A stretch of 64,000 bases of DNA from Fimbriimonadaceae bacterium. Lineage in GTDB: Bacteria > Armatimonadota > Fimbriimonadia > Fimbriimonadales > Fimbriimonadaceae. Numbering within the stretch: the first letter of the stretch is position 1; each line of letters opens with the position of its first letter. The DNA lies in assembly GCA_023957775.1 (NCBI GenBank), contig JAMLGR010000004.1, forward strand, positions 1 through 64,000. Direction: 5' to 3'. The translations under genes were made by a program, and so were the position numbers. Below the pieces are notes generated by a model. It was not told the DNA's origin and ran no database searches. It was given only the letters and a program-made list of their open reading frames with translations. Of this stretch, positions 34,790 through 42,447 are shown piece after piece.

Positions 34790-35539
34790 TTACCCGAGAC
34801 CGCCCCCGCCACCCTTGGCGTCCTTCCCTCCGATGCCTTGGAAACCGCCTGGATAGAAGGAGAACAGGAGCACCTCGCCCCCCTGGGCGAGGCCGTCCTT
34901 ACGAAGGAACGCGCCGTTCGGACCGATCTGCCAGCCCCAGTTCGGCATGGCCGAGTAGACCTGGAAGACGGTCTGAGGGGAGTATTTCAAAGAGATTTGG
35001 AAGCGGCCGATGGGCCCGTGCCAGTACTCCGCGTAGGTCGTCCCGTACGCGGCCACGCGAAGCAGGTTGTCCAAGCCGCCCCGTCCGAGAGGCATCGTGT
35101 AGTGGACGCGAAGCGCGTGCGTCGCATTCGCCTTGATCGTCACGTCGGCGAGGTACACCTTCTGGCGAAACCGGGGTCCGAGGTTCGCGGTCGCGACGTC
35201 GCGCCAGTCCGGCTCCAATTTGAGGGCCGTTTTGTCCCAGGTCGCCGCGAGGGTCGAAGGCGGAACAAGGAAATCGTCGTTGGTGCAACGGCTGGTCCAC
35301 GGGAACTTCACCTTCACCGCCGAATCGGCGGCGCGCGTGTTCTTCAGCAGGGTCAGCGTGTCGACCGTGACGCTCCCGTTTCCGATCGTCATCGTGACGC
35401 TGTGCGAGTCCATCCGCACCTCGGCATCGCCGATCATGCCCGGGATGCCGGAGTAGACGATGGAGTGAGGCTCGGGAACGCCTTTCGCCTGGGGGGACGC
35501 GAGGGTGCCGGCAAGGGCTATGGCTGCGAGCATGCTCAT
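34790..35539 (-). CDS. Secreted protein of unknown function
   Basis: 249 aa with a signal peptide (MSMLAAIALAGTLASPQAKG). The mature chain is beta-rich (AEVRMDSHSVTMTIGNGSVT, then HALRVHYTMPLGRGGLDNLL) with several tryptophans and a Gly-rich C-terminus (GGKDAKGGGGGLG). It resembles secreted DUF-type proteins with a cystatin- or immunoglobulin-like fold, but I cannot name a family. It lies 24 bp upstream of the M42 gene on the same strand and may share a transcript with it. Confidence 0.7.
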   Translation of the reverse strand: MSMLAAIALAGTLASPQAKGVPEPHSIVYSGIPGMIGDAEVRMDSHSVTMTIGNGSVTVDTLTLLKNTRAADSAVKVKFPWTSRCTNDDFLVPPSTLAATWDKTALKLEPDWRDVATANLGPRFRQKVYLADVTIKANATHALRVHYTMPLGRGGLDNLLRVAAYGTTYAEYWHGPIGRFQISLKYSPQTVFQVYSAMPNWGWQIGPNGAFLRKDGLAQGGEVLLFSFYPGGFQGIGGKDAKGGGGGLG

Positions 35540-35589
35540 GTTTGGTTCCTACGCAGAGATGGAGGTGTGCGCTTCCGAACTCCTCTCGG

Positions 35590-35610
35590 CACGCCCGTCG
35601 AGCGGGTGTG
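35590..35610. repeat. CACGCCCG hairpin element
   Basis: CACGCCCG/CGGGTGTG, 8 bp with one G-T pair, flanked by GGCACCC. A member of the dispersed hairpin family, located between the ychF-like stop codon and the start of the secreted-protein gene. Confidence 0.5.
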
Positions 35611-35636
35611 GCACCCTTCGCACTCCCCACCGGGGT

Positions 35637-36692
35637 TCAGCTCTTGTTCCGGATATGGATGAGGTCGCCGTCCCGAATCACGTACTCCTTCCCTTCGAGC
35701 GACATCTTTCCGGCGCTGTAAGCCTTGTCGAGCGAGCCGCAGGCGACGTAGTCCTCCCAGTGCACGATCTCCGCGCGGATGAAGCCCTTGGCGATGTCCG
35801 TGTGGATCGTGCCCGCGGCCTTGAGGGCGGTCGCGCCGACCTTCAGCGGCCACGCGCGGGTTTCGTTTTCGCCCGCCGTGAAGAACGTATGCAGTCCGAG
35901 CGCCTGATAGACGGACTGGATCACCCGGTCGGCCGCGGGTTGGTCGAGTCCCATCGAGGCGAGAAACTCGGCCTGGTCGGCCGGGTCGAGTTGGGCGATC
36001 TCCTCCTCGATCGGTGCGGCCACCGTGAAGGCGGGGGTTTCCTTCATCGCCAGGGCTTCGATACGGGCCGCGAGCTTCTCGGAGGGCTTGCCGGCCTCGG
36101 CCTCGTTCACGTTGAAGGCGACAACCATCGGCTTGGCGCTGAGGAACTGGTAGTTGCGCACGATCGTCTGGGCGTCTTCGTCCAGATCCAACGCACGGAT
36201 CGGAGTGCCCTCCTCGAGCGGGGTTTTCAAGTTCTGGAAGATCGTCTTTTCGAGGTAGTCGGGTTGGCCGGGCGACCGCGCGGTGAGCGACTTTTCAAGC
36301 CGTTCGAGTCGGTTTTCGACGATCTGCAGGTCGGCGAGCACGAGCTCGACGTCGATGGAGTCTTGATCGCGCAACGGGTCCACTTCCGCGTGGAAGGGCG
36401 CCATCGGCGATTCGAAGGCGCGCACGACGTGGAGCAGCAGGTCCATCTTTCGCGCCGCGTCGAGGAACCGCTGGGAGAACATCTTCGGCCCGCCTTGGGC
36501 CGCATCGAGATCGTCGTGGAGCATCACCGTGGCGGGTGTGATCTTCTTGGGTCGAACCTGGGCCACAATCGCGTCGAAACGCGGATCGGGCACGGGAATG
36601 GCGGTGACATCCCCCTTGGCCAAACCGCGCGACGCCGCGCGGTAAAGCGTGCTGCGTCCCGAGCTGGCAAATCCGATGAGTCCGACCTTCAT
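35637..36692 (-). CDS. YchF-like protein with degenerate GTPase motifs
   Basis: 351 aa (YchF is about 363). The C-terminal half is clearly YchF/OLA1: RAWPLKVGATALKAAGTIHT, DIAKGFIRAEIVHWEDYV and the TGS end VIRDGDLIHIRN; the N-terminal half retains PVPDPRFDAIVAQVRPKK and LLLHVVRAFESP. But the P-loop reads GFASSGRST, with Arg13 in place of the Walker lysine; the switch I segment is shortened; and the G3 DIAGLV motif is replaced by HDDLDAAQGG. It is probably a nucleotide-binding pseudoenzyme. Its start codon overlaps the stop of a 55-codon membrane microprotein gene (ATGA). Confidence 0.9.
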   Translation of the reverse strand: MKVGLIGFASSGRSTLYRAASRGLAKGDVTAIPVPDPRFDAIVAQVRPKKITPATVMLHDDLDAAQGGPKMFSQRFLDAARKMDLLLHVVRAFESPMAPFHAEVDPLRDQDSIDVELVLADLQIVENRLERLEKSLTARSPGQPDYLEKTIFQNLKTPLEEGTPIRALDLDEDAQTIVRNYQFLSAKPMVVAFNVNEAEAGKPSEKLAARIEALAMKETPAFTVAAPIEEEIAQLDPADQAEFLASMGLDQPAADRVIQSVYQALGLHTFFTAGENETRAWPLKVGATALKAAGTIHTDIAKGFIRAEIVHWEDYVACGSLDKAYSAGKMSLEGKEYVIRDGDLIHIRNKS

Positions 36693-36856
36693 GGCTGGAC
36701 GGGCTCCTTGACGAAATCCACGTGCACGGGCCTGTGTTCCAGTTGGGTCGGCAGCACCCAGAACACGTAGGCCGAGCCTGCGAGCGCGAGGATGAGGAAC
36801 CACGGAATCCGAGGTTTTGCGGGTCGTTCGGTTCTGGGTCGGACAGTCGCTGGCAT
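36689..36856 (-). CDS. 55-aa single-pass membrane microprotein
   Basis: Starts at the ATG at 36856 and ends with a TGA overlapping the ychF-like ATG as ATGA. The sequence has a basic N-terminus (PATVRPRTERPAKPRIP), one membrane helix (WFLILALAGSAYVFWVLP) and a short outside tail ending in FVKEPVQP. A TATCGT box lies 8 nt upstream on the minus strand. Coupling with the ychF-like gene, the membrane helix and the promoter support a real gene. No family is recognised. Confidence 0.7.
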   Translation of the reverse strand: MPATVRPRTERPAKPRIPWFLILALAGSAYVFWVLPTQLEHRPVHVDFVKEPVQP

Positions 36857-36863
36857 CGGGCTG

Positions 36864-36909
36864 AACGATACCTTGTGGGGCCGGTCTCCAAGGGACAGAG
36901 GGTATCGTT
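36864..36909. promoter_or_regulatory. Divergent promoter region with a 9-bp inverted repeat
   Basis: AACGATACC (36864-36872) and GGTATCGTT (36901-36909) form a perfect inverted repeat with 28 bp between. Each arm contains a TATCGT hexamer 7-8 nt from the start codon of its own gene (mlaE-like to the right, microprotein to the left). The arms can be read as two -10 boxes or as an operator. Confidence 0.5.
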
Positions 36910-36915
36910 GGCGCG

Positions 36916-37695
36916 ATGGCCAAGACCGTACGTGGGGGCTGGTCTCCTTGGCCGCTGGCCGAAAGCTTCTTCACGTTTGTGGGGGAGATCGTCCTGCTGT
37001 TGCTCGACGCGGCGCGCCGCTTGCCGCGGCGACCCTGGGAGCTGCGGGAGACCGTCCAGCAGATGGCGTTCATTGGGGCGGCCTCCGTACCGATCGTGGC
37101 CCTGACCAACTTCTTCTCGGGTGCGGTGCTCGCGCTCTACTCCACCGAGTTCCTGCTGCGCTACGGGGGCGGATCGTTCGTCGGGGGCACCGTTGGGCTC
37201 GCCGTTTCGCGGGAGATCGGTCCGGTGCTCGCCGGCATCATGGTGGCGGCGCGCTGCGGATCCGCGATGGCCGCCCAGATCGGGACGATGGCCGTGACGG
37301 AGCAGATCGACGCGCTGAAGATGCTGTCGGTCCACCCCACGAACTACCTCGTGATCCCGCGCATGGTCGCCGCGATCGCGATGTTGCCGGTGCTCGCGCT
37401 GGTGGGCATCTACACGGGCGTGGCCGGCGGATGGCTTGTGGCGATGGCCTCCGGTGTCCCGAGCCCGGTGTTCCTGCAATCGTTGCAGCAGTACGTGAAG
37501 CCCTGGGATTTCGTGGGTGGCATGGTGAAGACTCCGGTTTTCGGGCTGATCATCGCCCTGGTCGCGTGCCAACAGGGCCTGCGCACGCGCAACGGCGCCG
37601 TGGGAGTGGGGAACTCGACGACCAACACCGTCGTGATCTCGATGGTGATGGTGTACGTCGCAAACTACTTCCTAGCCGCCATCCTGTTCCGCTAG
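36916..37695 (+). CDS. mlaE: MlaE-type ABC transporter permease
   Basis: 259 aa. The family signature is complete: FIGAASVPIVALTNFFSGAV, EIGPVLAGIMVAARCGSAMA (conserved EIGPVL and Arg), AVTEQIDALKMLSVHP and TTNTVVISMVMVYVANY. In other diderms MlaE forms an inner membrane complex with MlaF ATPase and MCE proteins to move phospholipids between membranes; neither partner is next to it here. A TATCGT box is 7 nt before the ATG. The 3' end is followed by a heptamer array and the convergent der. Confidence 0.93.
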   Translation: MAKTVRGGWSPWPLAESFFTFVGEIVLLLLDAARRLPRRPWELRETVQQMAFIGAASVPIVALTNFFSGAVLALYSTEFLLRYGGGSFVGGTVGLAVSREIGPVLAGIMVAARCGSAMAAQIGTMAVTEQIDALKMLSVHPTNYLVIPRMVAAIAMLPVLALVGIYTGVAGGWLVAMASGVPSPVFLQSLQQYVKPWDFVGGMVKTPVFGLIIALVACQQGLRTRNGAVGVGNSTTNTVVISMVMVYVANYFLAAILFR

Positions 37696-37701
37696 CCCAA
37701 C

Positions 37702-37778
37702 AAACCCCAAACCCCAAACCCCACACCGCAAACCGCTCACCGCAAACCACAAACCACAAACCACAAACCCCAAACCTA
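37702..37778. repeat. Heptamer array (11 x 7 bp, AAACCNC)
   Basis: AAACCCC three times, ACACCGC, AAACCGC, TCACCGC, AAACCAC three times, AAACCCC, AAACCTA, all in exact register, between convergent mlaE and der. The last unit contains the der stop codon. Confidence 0.87.
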
Positions 37779-39122
37779 CTTCTTATGGCTGGTGCGGACG
37801 CTCACGCGGATAGGCGTCCCCTCCATCGGGTACGCCTTGCGGATCTTGTTCTCCAGGTAGCGCTGGTAGCTGAAGTGCATGAGGTCGGGGTTGTTGCAGA
37901 AGATCGCGAACGAGGGGGGGCGGCTGCTCACCTGGGTCGCGTAGTAGATCTTCAACGGGCGCCCCTTGCTGCTGTACGGCCGCTCGAACACCGCGTCCTG
38001 GATGATGCGGTTGAGCTGTCCGGTGGAGATCCGGAGGTTGTAACCCTCCATGGCCTTGAGCACCGTGTCGAGCACCGGCTCCAAGCCCGCGCCCTCTTTG
38101 GCGCTGGTGAAGCAGGCGGGAGCGTAGGAGAGCTCGGGCACCTCGTCTCGCAGGATGCGCAGGAAGTCCTTTTTGTGGAGGGACGCCTTCTTGGGTTGGC
38201 CGTCCGGCGGCTCCTTCACATCCCACTTGTTGATGACGAAGATGCACGCCTTGCCCCCATCGTGCGCGAGCTTGGCCACGCGCTTGTCGCCGTCGGTCAG
38301 GCCTTCGCTGCCGTCCACGACGACCAGGGCGCAATCCGACCGCTCGATCGCCCGCGTGGCGCGGTTCGCCATGTAGTACTCGACGCTGCCCTGGATCTTC
38401 CCGCGACGCCGGAGGCCGGCGGTGTCGATGAGCCGAAACCGCTCGTCGCGGTACTCGATCTGGGTGTCGATGGCGTCGCGGGTCGTGCCGGGAATGTTGG
38501 AGACGATCGCACGCTGTTCGCCCGTGAACGCGTTCAGCAGCGAGGATTTGCCCACGTTGGGCCGGCCCACGATCGCGAGGGCGATCTCCTCCGCGACTTC
38601 GGTGGGGTCCACGTCCGGCAGGAGGCGCGCCACCTCGTCCAGGACGTCGGCGACGCCGCGCCCGTGCAGGCCCGAGACGGGCCAGACGTCCGCGAGGCCG
38701 AGACTGTAGAACTCGTTCGCCGCATCGTCGCGGCCGGGGTGGTCGGCCTTGTTGATCACGAGGAGGACGGGTTTTGGGAACCCTCGCAGCCGGTCGGCGA
38801 GTTCGTAATCGCCGGCGACCGGCCCGGTCGTCGCGTCGGCGACGAACAACACGACGTCGGCCTCGGCGAGCGCGACCTCCACCTGGACCTTGATCTGCTC
38901 GATCAGGGGATCCTCGTCCTGGAAGACGATGCCTCCGGTGTCGACGAGCGTGAAGTGCTTGCCGTTCCACATCGCCTCGGCGTACAGCCGGTCGCGCGTG
39001 ATGCCGGGTGTGTCCTCGACGACGGCGACGCGCTTCTTGATCGTCCGGTTGAACAGCGTGCTTTTGCCGACGTTGGGTCGGCCGACGATCACGACGACGG
39101 GGAGCTTGGAGCGGGTTTGCAT
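37776..39122 (-). CDS. der: Ribosome-associated GTPase Der (EngA)
   Basis: 448 aa. Two tandem GTPase domains: GRPNVGKSTLFNR with DTPGIT, DTGGI and NKAD (about 12-170), then GRPNVGKSSLLNA with DTAGL and NKWD (about 185-360), and a C-terminal KH-like domain ending in RVSVRTSHKK. It acts in 50S subunit maturation. The ATG at 39122 gives MQTRSKLPVVVIVGRPNVGKS; the open frame further upstream is only the heptamer array. The stop codon lies in another heptamer array. Confidence 0.97.
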   Translation of the reverse strand: MQTRSKLPVVVIVGRPNVGKSTLFNRTIKKRVAVVEDTPGITRDRLYAEAMWNGKHFTLVDTGGIVFQDEDPLIEQIKVQVEVALAEADVVLFVADATTGPVAGDYELADRLRGFPKPVLLVINKADHPGRDDAANEFYSLGLADVWPVSGLHGRGVADVLDEVARLLPDVDPTEVAEEIALAIVGRPNVGKSSLLNAFTGEQRAIVSNIPGTTRDAIDTQIEYRDERFRLIDTAGLRRRGKIQGSVEYYMANRATRAIERSDCALVVVDGSEGLTDGDKRVAKLAHDGGKACIFVINKWDVKEPPDGQPKKASLHKKDFLRILRDEVPELSYAPACFTSAKEGAGLEPVLDTVLKAMEGYNLRISTGQLNRIIQDAVFERPYSSKGRPLKIYYATQVSSRPPSFAIFCNNPDLMHFSYQRYLENKIRKAYPMEGTPIRVSVRTSHKK

Positions 39123-39179
39123 GGCGCGTACGGAAGCGCGACCTAGCTTGCGGCGCCTTCCGCCTAGGTTACCCGTGCC

Positions 39180-39263
39180 GGGAATCGGGAAACGGGAATC
39201 GGGAATCGGGAAACGGGAGTCGGGAATCGGGAATCGGGAAACGGGAATCGGGAATCGGGAATC
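39180..39263. repeat. Heptamer array (12 x 7 bp, GGGAATC/GGGAAAC)
   Basis: Twelve units in exact 7-bp register, GGGAATC with GGGAAAC and GGGAGTC variants, between the 5' end of der and the 3' end of the PP2C gene. A different core from the GGTTTGC type but the same period. No gene is in 39123-39273. Confidence 0.87.
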
Positions 39264-39273
39264 GGGAGGCACC

Positions 39274-40098
39274 CTACTCGCGCGCTTCCAGATGGTCCAC
39301 GCGCACGGCCAGGGCCGTGCAGTTGTCGCTTCCTCCGCCGGCGAGGGCGGCGGCGACCAGGCGCCAGACGGCCTCGGACGGCGAATAGGCGGCGAGCGTC
39401 TGGGCGATCTGCGCATCGTTCACGTGGTTGGTCAGGCCGTCCGAGCAGAGCAGGAACCGGTCGCCCTCCCGCAACTCCCAGCGCTCGATGTCGGGGACCG
39501 TCTCGCCTTCGGTGCCGATCGCGCGCGTGAGCACGTGTCGGTAGGGGTGCGTCTCGGCTTCGGCCTCGGTGATCATGCCGGTCCGGATCGCCTCGTCCAC
39601 CCACGTGTGGTCGTGTGTGAGCATCGCCCCCTCGCCGCCCCGCACGCGGTAGATGCGCGAGTCGCCGACCTGGACGGTGTAGGCCGCGTCTTGCAGGAGC
39701 ACCAGCCCGCTCAGCGTGGTGCCCATGCCCTTTCGGGAGGGCACGGTGCGCCCGACATCCCCAACAAACCGGTTGGCGGCGTTCACCCCGGCAGCCATCG
39801 CGACCGAAGGGTCGGAGGAGGGGTGGTGGAGATACACGTCGATGAAGGTCTTGGCGGCAAGTTCGCTGGCGATCTGCCCCGCGGCATGGCCGCCCATGCC
39901 GTCGCACACGAGGAACACGAGCCCGCGGGTGGCCAGCGCCGCCTCGTCCTCCGGCAGGAAATACTCGAACTTGTCCTCGTTGTTCTCCCGCACGCGCCCG
40001 AGATCGGTCTTGCAGGCGACGGTCACCCGGGGAATCACCCGCAACGTCTCGGTGGCGACGAGTTCGCCTTGTTCGTACTCGGCGGTGATCTCGTCTAT
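39274..40098 (-). CDS. PP2C-type serine/threonine phosphatase, probable AUA start
   Basis: 274 aa. A complete PPM-family phosphatase: RVRENNEDKF (metal-site region, about 35-44), VCDGMGGHAAGQIASE (about 64-79), GTTLSGLVL, VQVGDSRIYRVR, LTHDHTWVDE, LCSDGLTNHV and GGSDNCTALAVRV. No ATG, GTG or TTG fits the 5' end well: GGAGG (40108-40104) stands 5 nt before an ATA codon at 40098 that overlaps the TAG of the FHA gene (ATAG). TTG 40044 and GTG 40038 are alternatives without a good ribosome-binding site. It is presumably paired with the FHA protein in phospho-threonine signalling. Confidence 0.92.
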   Translation of the reverse strand: MDEITAEYEQGELVATETLRVIPRVTVACKTDLGRVRENNEDKFEYFLPEDEAALATRGLVFLVCDGMGGHAAGQIASELAAKTFIDVYLHHPSSDPSVAMAAGVNAANRFVGDVGRTVPSRKGMGTTLSGLVLLQDAAYTVQVGDSRIYRVRGGEGAMLTHDHTWVDEAIRTGMITEAEAETHPYRHVLTRAIGTEGETVPDIERWELREGDRFLLCSDGLTNHVNDAQIAQTLAAYSPSEAVWRLVAAALAGGGSDNCTALAVRVDHLEARE

Positions 40099-40991
40099 GG
40101 TTGCCTCCGCACTTTGAACTCGAGGCTTCCCAATCGGATCACGTCGTCCTCGGTGATGGCCGTGCGCATGTTCGCCGTGAGCTTCGCGTCGTTGAGCATC
40201 GTTCCGTTGGTGCTTCCGGTGTCCGTCACGAACAGGCCGTCCTCGGCGATCTCGATCGTGCCGTGCCGGCCCGACACGTACGGATCGGTGATGGCGACGT
40301 CGTTCTCGGACTTGCGGCCGAACGTGTTCACACCCTCGTGCAGCGGATACTCGACGCCGTCGCCGACCAGCTTCGCCACGGACGTCGCCACCGTTGGGGC
40401 GGACGGAATGGCGGCGGTCTTGTTCGAGGGGATCGCTGCGGTCGCGGTGGCCTGTCCCGGTTGGGAGAGCACCAACTCGACCCCACCCAGGCTCAGCTTG
40501 TCCCCGTTCTCCAGTTTGCGGCTGGACCCTGGTTCGAGCTTCTCGCCGTTGACCAGGGTGCCGTTGGTGCTGCCCAGATCCTCGATGGTCAGCACGCCCT
40601 CTTCGGACGACACCTGGGCGTGCCTGCGGCTGGCGCGCGCGTCCGCGACCAGCACATCGCCTTCCCGGCCGAGCACGTTCGTGCCCGGTCGGAGGGGGTG
40701 CTCGCGTCCCGAGCTGTCGACCAGCACGGGGAGTTGGACGGCCGGCGCGCCGAACGCGTCGTCGGGGAGGGCCTTGTCGAAGATCAAGCCGCACTCGACG
40801 CAGAACATCACGCCCGCCGGGTTGAACGTCTTGCAGACGGGGCACTGGATGGGCTTGATCGTCTGCGTCGCGTTGAGCGTCGGGGCCGTTCCCATCATGG
40901 TTCGGTTCGGGTCGGCGCTCGGGGGCGCCCCCAACTGCGTGCGGTTGGGATCCGAAGCGAGGGACTGCGTCTTGCCGGATTCGTCGTTCAT
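40095..40991 (-). CDS. Protein with zinc ribbon and two FHA domains
   Basis: 298 aa. The N-terminal ~48 residues are flexible with repeated threonine sites (DPNRTQLG, DPNRTMMG, NATQTIKP), likely phosphorylation targets. A zinc ribbon follows (Cys50, Cys53, Cys64, Cys67). FHA domain 1 is at about 97-170 (VLGREGD, SRRHAQV, GSTNGTLVNG) and FHA domain 2 at about 215-292 (TFGRKSEND, SGRHGTIE, GSTNGTMLND), each with the phosphothreonine-binding Arg, Ser and Asn. It is co-transcribed and translationally overlapped with the PP2C phosphatase. A kinase gene is not in the window. TAAAGT at 41015-41010 is a possible -10 box. Confidence 0.93.
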   Translation of the reverse strand: MNDESGKTQSLASDPNRTQLGAPPSADPNRTMMGTAPTLNATQTIKPIQCPVCKTFNPAGVMFCVECGLIFDKALPDDAFGAPAVQLPVLVDSSGREHPLRPGTNVLGREGDVLVADARASRRHAQVSSEEGVLTIEDLGSTNGTLVNGEKLEPGSSRKLENGDKLSLGGVELVLSQPGQATATAAIPSNKTAAIPSAPTVATSVAKLVGDGVEYPLHEGVNTFGRKSENDVAITDPYVSGRHGTIEIAEDGLFVTDTGSTNGTMLNDAKLTANMRTAITEDDVIRLGSLEFKVRRQP

Positions 40992-41042
40992 ACCGTAGGG
41001 GCCGTCACCACTTTACACGACGGATCGGGCGCGTCCGATTGC

Positions 41043-41303
41043 TCATCCAATCCTCCGATTCGCCTCATCCTGGTCGATTCCCTCGATTTCGATCTCCTTG
41101 TTCCGGCTCGAGTGGCCGCGCACGATCTTGACCGAGCGCTTGGCCACCTTGAGGGTTTTGGCGATCAGGGCGCACACGGCCTCGTTGGCCTCGTTGTCCG
41201 CCGGCGGCGCGGTCACCCACACCTTGAGCCGACCGTCCTCCTGCCGCTCGATGGCGTTGCGGGTGCTGCGCGGCTGCACGCGCACCGAGCAACGAGCGTT
41301 CAT
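41043..41303 (-). CDS. DUF167 (UPF0235/YggU) family protein
   Basis: 86 aa. The family core is clear: RVQPRSTRNAIERQEDGRLK, then VWVTAPPADNEANEAVCALI and GHSSRNKEIEIEGID. The fold is a small alpha/beta sheet; the function is unknown. Its ATG overlaps the stop of the DivIVA-like gene as ATGA, so the two are translationally coupled. This DUF167 next to DivIVA order recalls the ylm region of Gram-positive genomes. Confidence 0.92.
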   Translation of the reverse strand: MNARCSVRVQPRSTRNAIERQEDGRLKVWVTAPPADNEANEAVCALIAKTLKVAKRSVKIVRGHSSRNKEIEIEGIDQDEANRRIG

Positions 41304-41782
41304 TGCGGGACGGCGTGCCCTTCGACGACGGCCAGGGGAGACGACTCGTCCAACGAGCGCGCCGTGCTCTCGGCGAGGGCTCTCAGGGCGCCGGCGAGGC
41401 GCGCCCCTTCGGAGCGGGTCCGGGCGATTTCATCCCGCACGCGTTCCAAACGGCCCATGGCCGCCCGATGCGCCTCGCCGGCGTCCAACCGCGCTCGGTC
41501 GAGAATCTGCTCGGCCTCGCGGTGCGCGGCGGCTCGGGTTTCGTCGGCCGTCTTCTGTGCGAGCAGAAGCGCTTCTCGGAGGGTGTCCTCTTGCGCGCGG
41601 TGCACTTCGAGCTCGGAGCGCTGCCGCTCGCACAGCTCGCGCGAAGCCTGAATCTCCTTGATGAGGGTTTCGATCTCCAAAGCGGCCTTTTGAAGCCACT
41701 CGTCCACGGTCGGGCGATCGTAACCGCGCAGGGCGCGGCGAATCTCCAGCCGCTCCAAATCGATGGGGAGGATGCGTTCCAT
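41300..41782 (-). CDS. DivIVA-domain protein
   Basis: 160 aa from the ATG at 41782, preceded by AAGGAG. The N-terminus MERILPIDLERLEIRRALRG YDRPTVDEWLQ matches the DivIVA lipid-binding module (conserved L, R and GYD). The rest is a long coiled coil (LIKEIQASRELCERQRSELE, then REAEQILDRARLDAGEAHRA). In other bacteria DivIVA proteins bind curved membranes at poles or septa. No Gly/Arg-rich C-terminal tail. It overlaps the DUF167 gene by 4 bp. Confidence 0.88.
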   Translation of the reverse strand: MERILPIDLERLEIRRALRGYDRPTVDEWLQKAALEIETLIKEIQASRELCERQRSELEVHRAQEDTLREALLLAQKTADETRAAAHREAEQILDRARLDAGEAHRAAMGRLERVRDEIARTRSEGARLAGALRALAESTARSLDESSPLAVVEGHAVPQ

Positions 41783-41850
41783 CGCTGTCGTTCTCCTTGC
41801 GGCCCATCCGTTGGCCGCCATGTTCCCTTACGTCCGAAGGCGGTCCGAGG

Positions 41851-42447
41851 TTACTTCGAGGTTCCGCCCTTGAGTTTGGCTTCGACCTTCTTGAGGTTCA
41901 CCTTGGCCGCTTCGTCGTTGGGATCGACGGCGAGCAACTGGTCCCAAACGCGCTTGGAGTCGGCGAACAGGCCGAGGCGATCGTAGGCGTGCGCGAGGAT
42001 GCGGAACGTGTTCGCGTGCGGGGGGCGAGCCATCTTGAGCATCGGCTCGAGCAGCGCGGGGATCTCGAGGTAGGACTTCTTCATGAAGTAGAAGTTCGCC
42101 TCGGGGTAGGCCGCATCGGGGTCGTTCGGATTGGATTTCCGGTAGCGCACGTAGGTCGCCAGCGCCTCATCCCAAGCCAGGACGTTTTCGAGCATCCAAC
42201 CCAGATCGGTCGCGATCTCGTAGTCGGCGGGATCGAGGCTTTGCGCCGCGCGCAGGGACTGGATCGACTTGAGGTAGTCCCCGGCCTCGAACCAAACGTC
42301 GCCCTGGGTGCTCAGGCGATCGTGGATGGCGCCGTCGATGACGCGCATGCGGGTCGGGTCGAGTTGGGCGCCCGCCGGCTGGATCAGGGTCAAGGCGGCG
42401 AGCGTCCCGACGAGCGCGCGGATGGTCAGGCGGCGGAGCGGTTTCAT
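41851..42447 (-). CDS. Secreted TPR-repeat protein
   Basis: 198 aa with a signal peptide ([19 protein letters not shown]). The mature part contains tetratricopeptide-like pairs: [20 protein letters not shown], then [40 protein letters not shown] and a last helix [11 protein letters not shown]. It is probably periplasmic or a membrane-facing scaffold. Its ATG overlaps the gatB stop (ATGA), so it is translated with gatB, although no functional link is known. Confidence 0.83.
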   Translation of the reverse strand: MKPLRRLTIRALVGTLAALTLIQPAGAQLDPTRMRVIDGAIHDRLSTQGDVWFEAGDYLKSIQSLRAAQSLDPADYEIATDLGWMLENVLAWDEALATYVRYRKSNPNDPDAAYPEANFYFMKKSYLEIPALLEPMLKMARPPHANTFRILAHAYDRLGLFADSKRVWDQLLAVDPNDEAAKVNLKKVEAKLKGGTSK

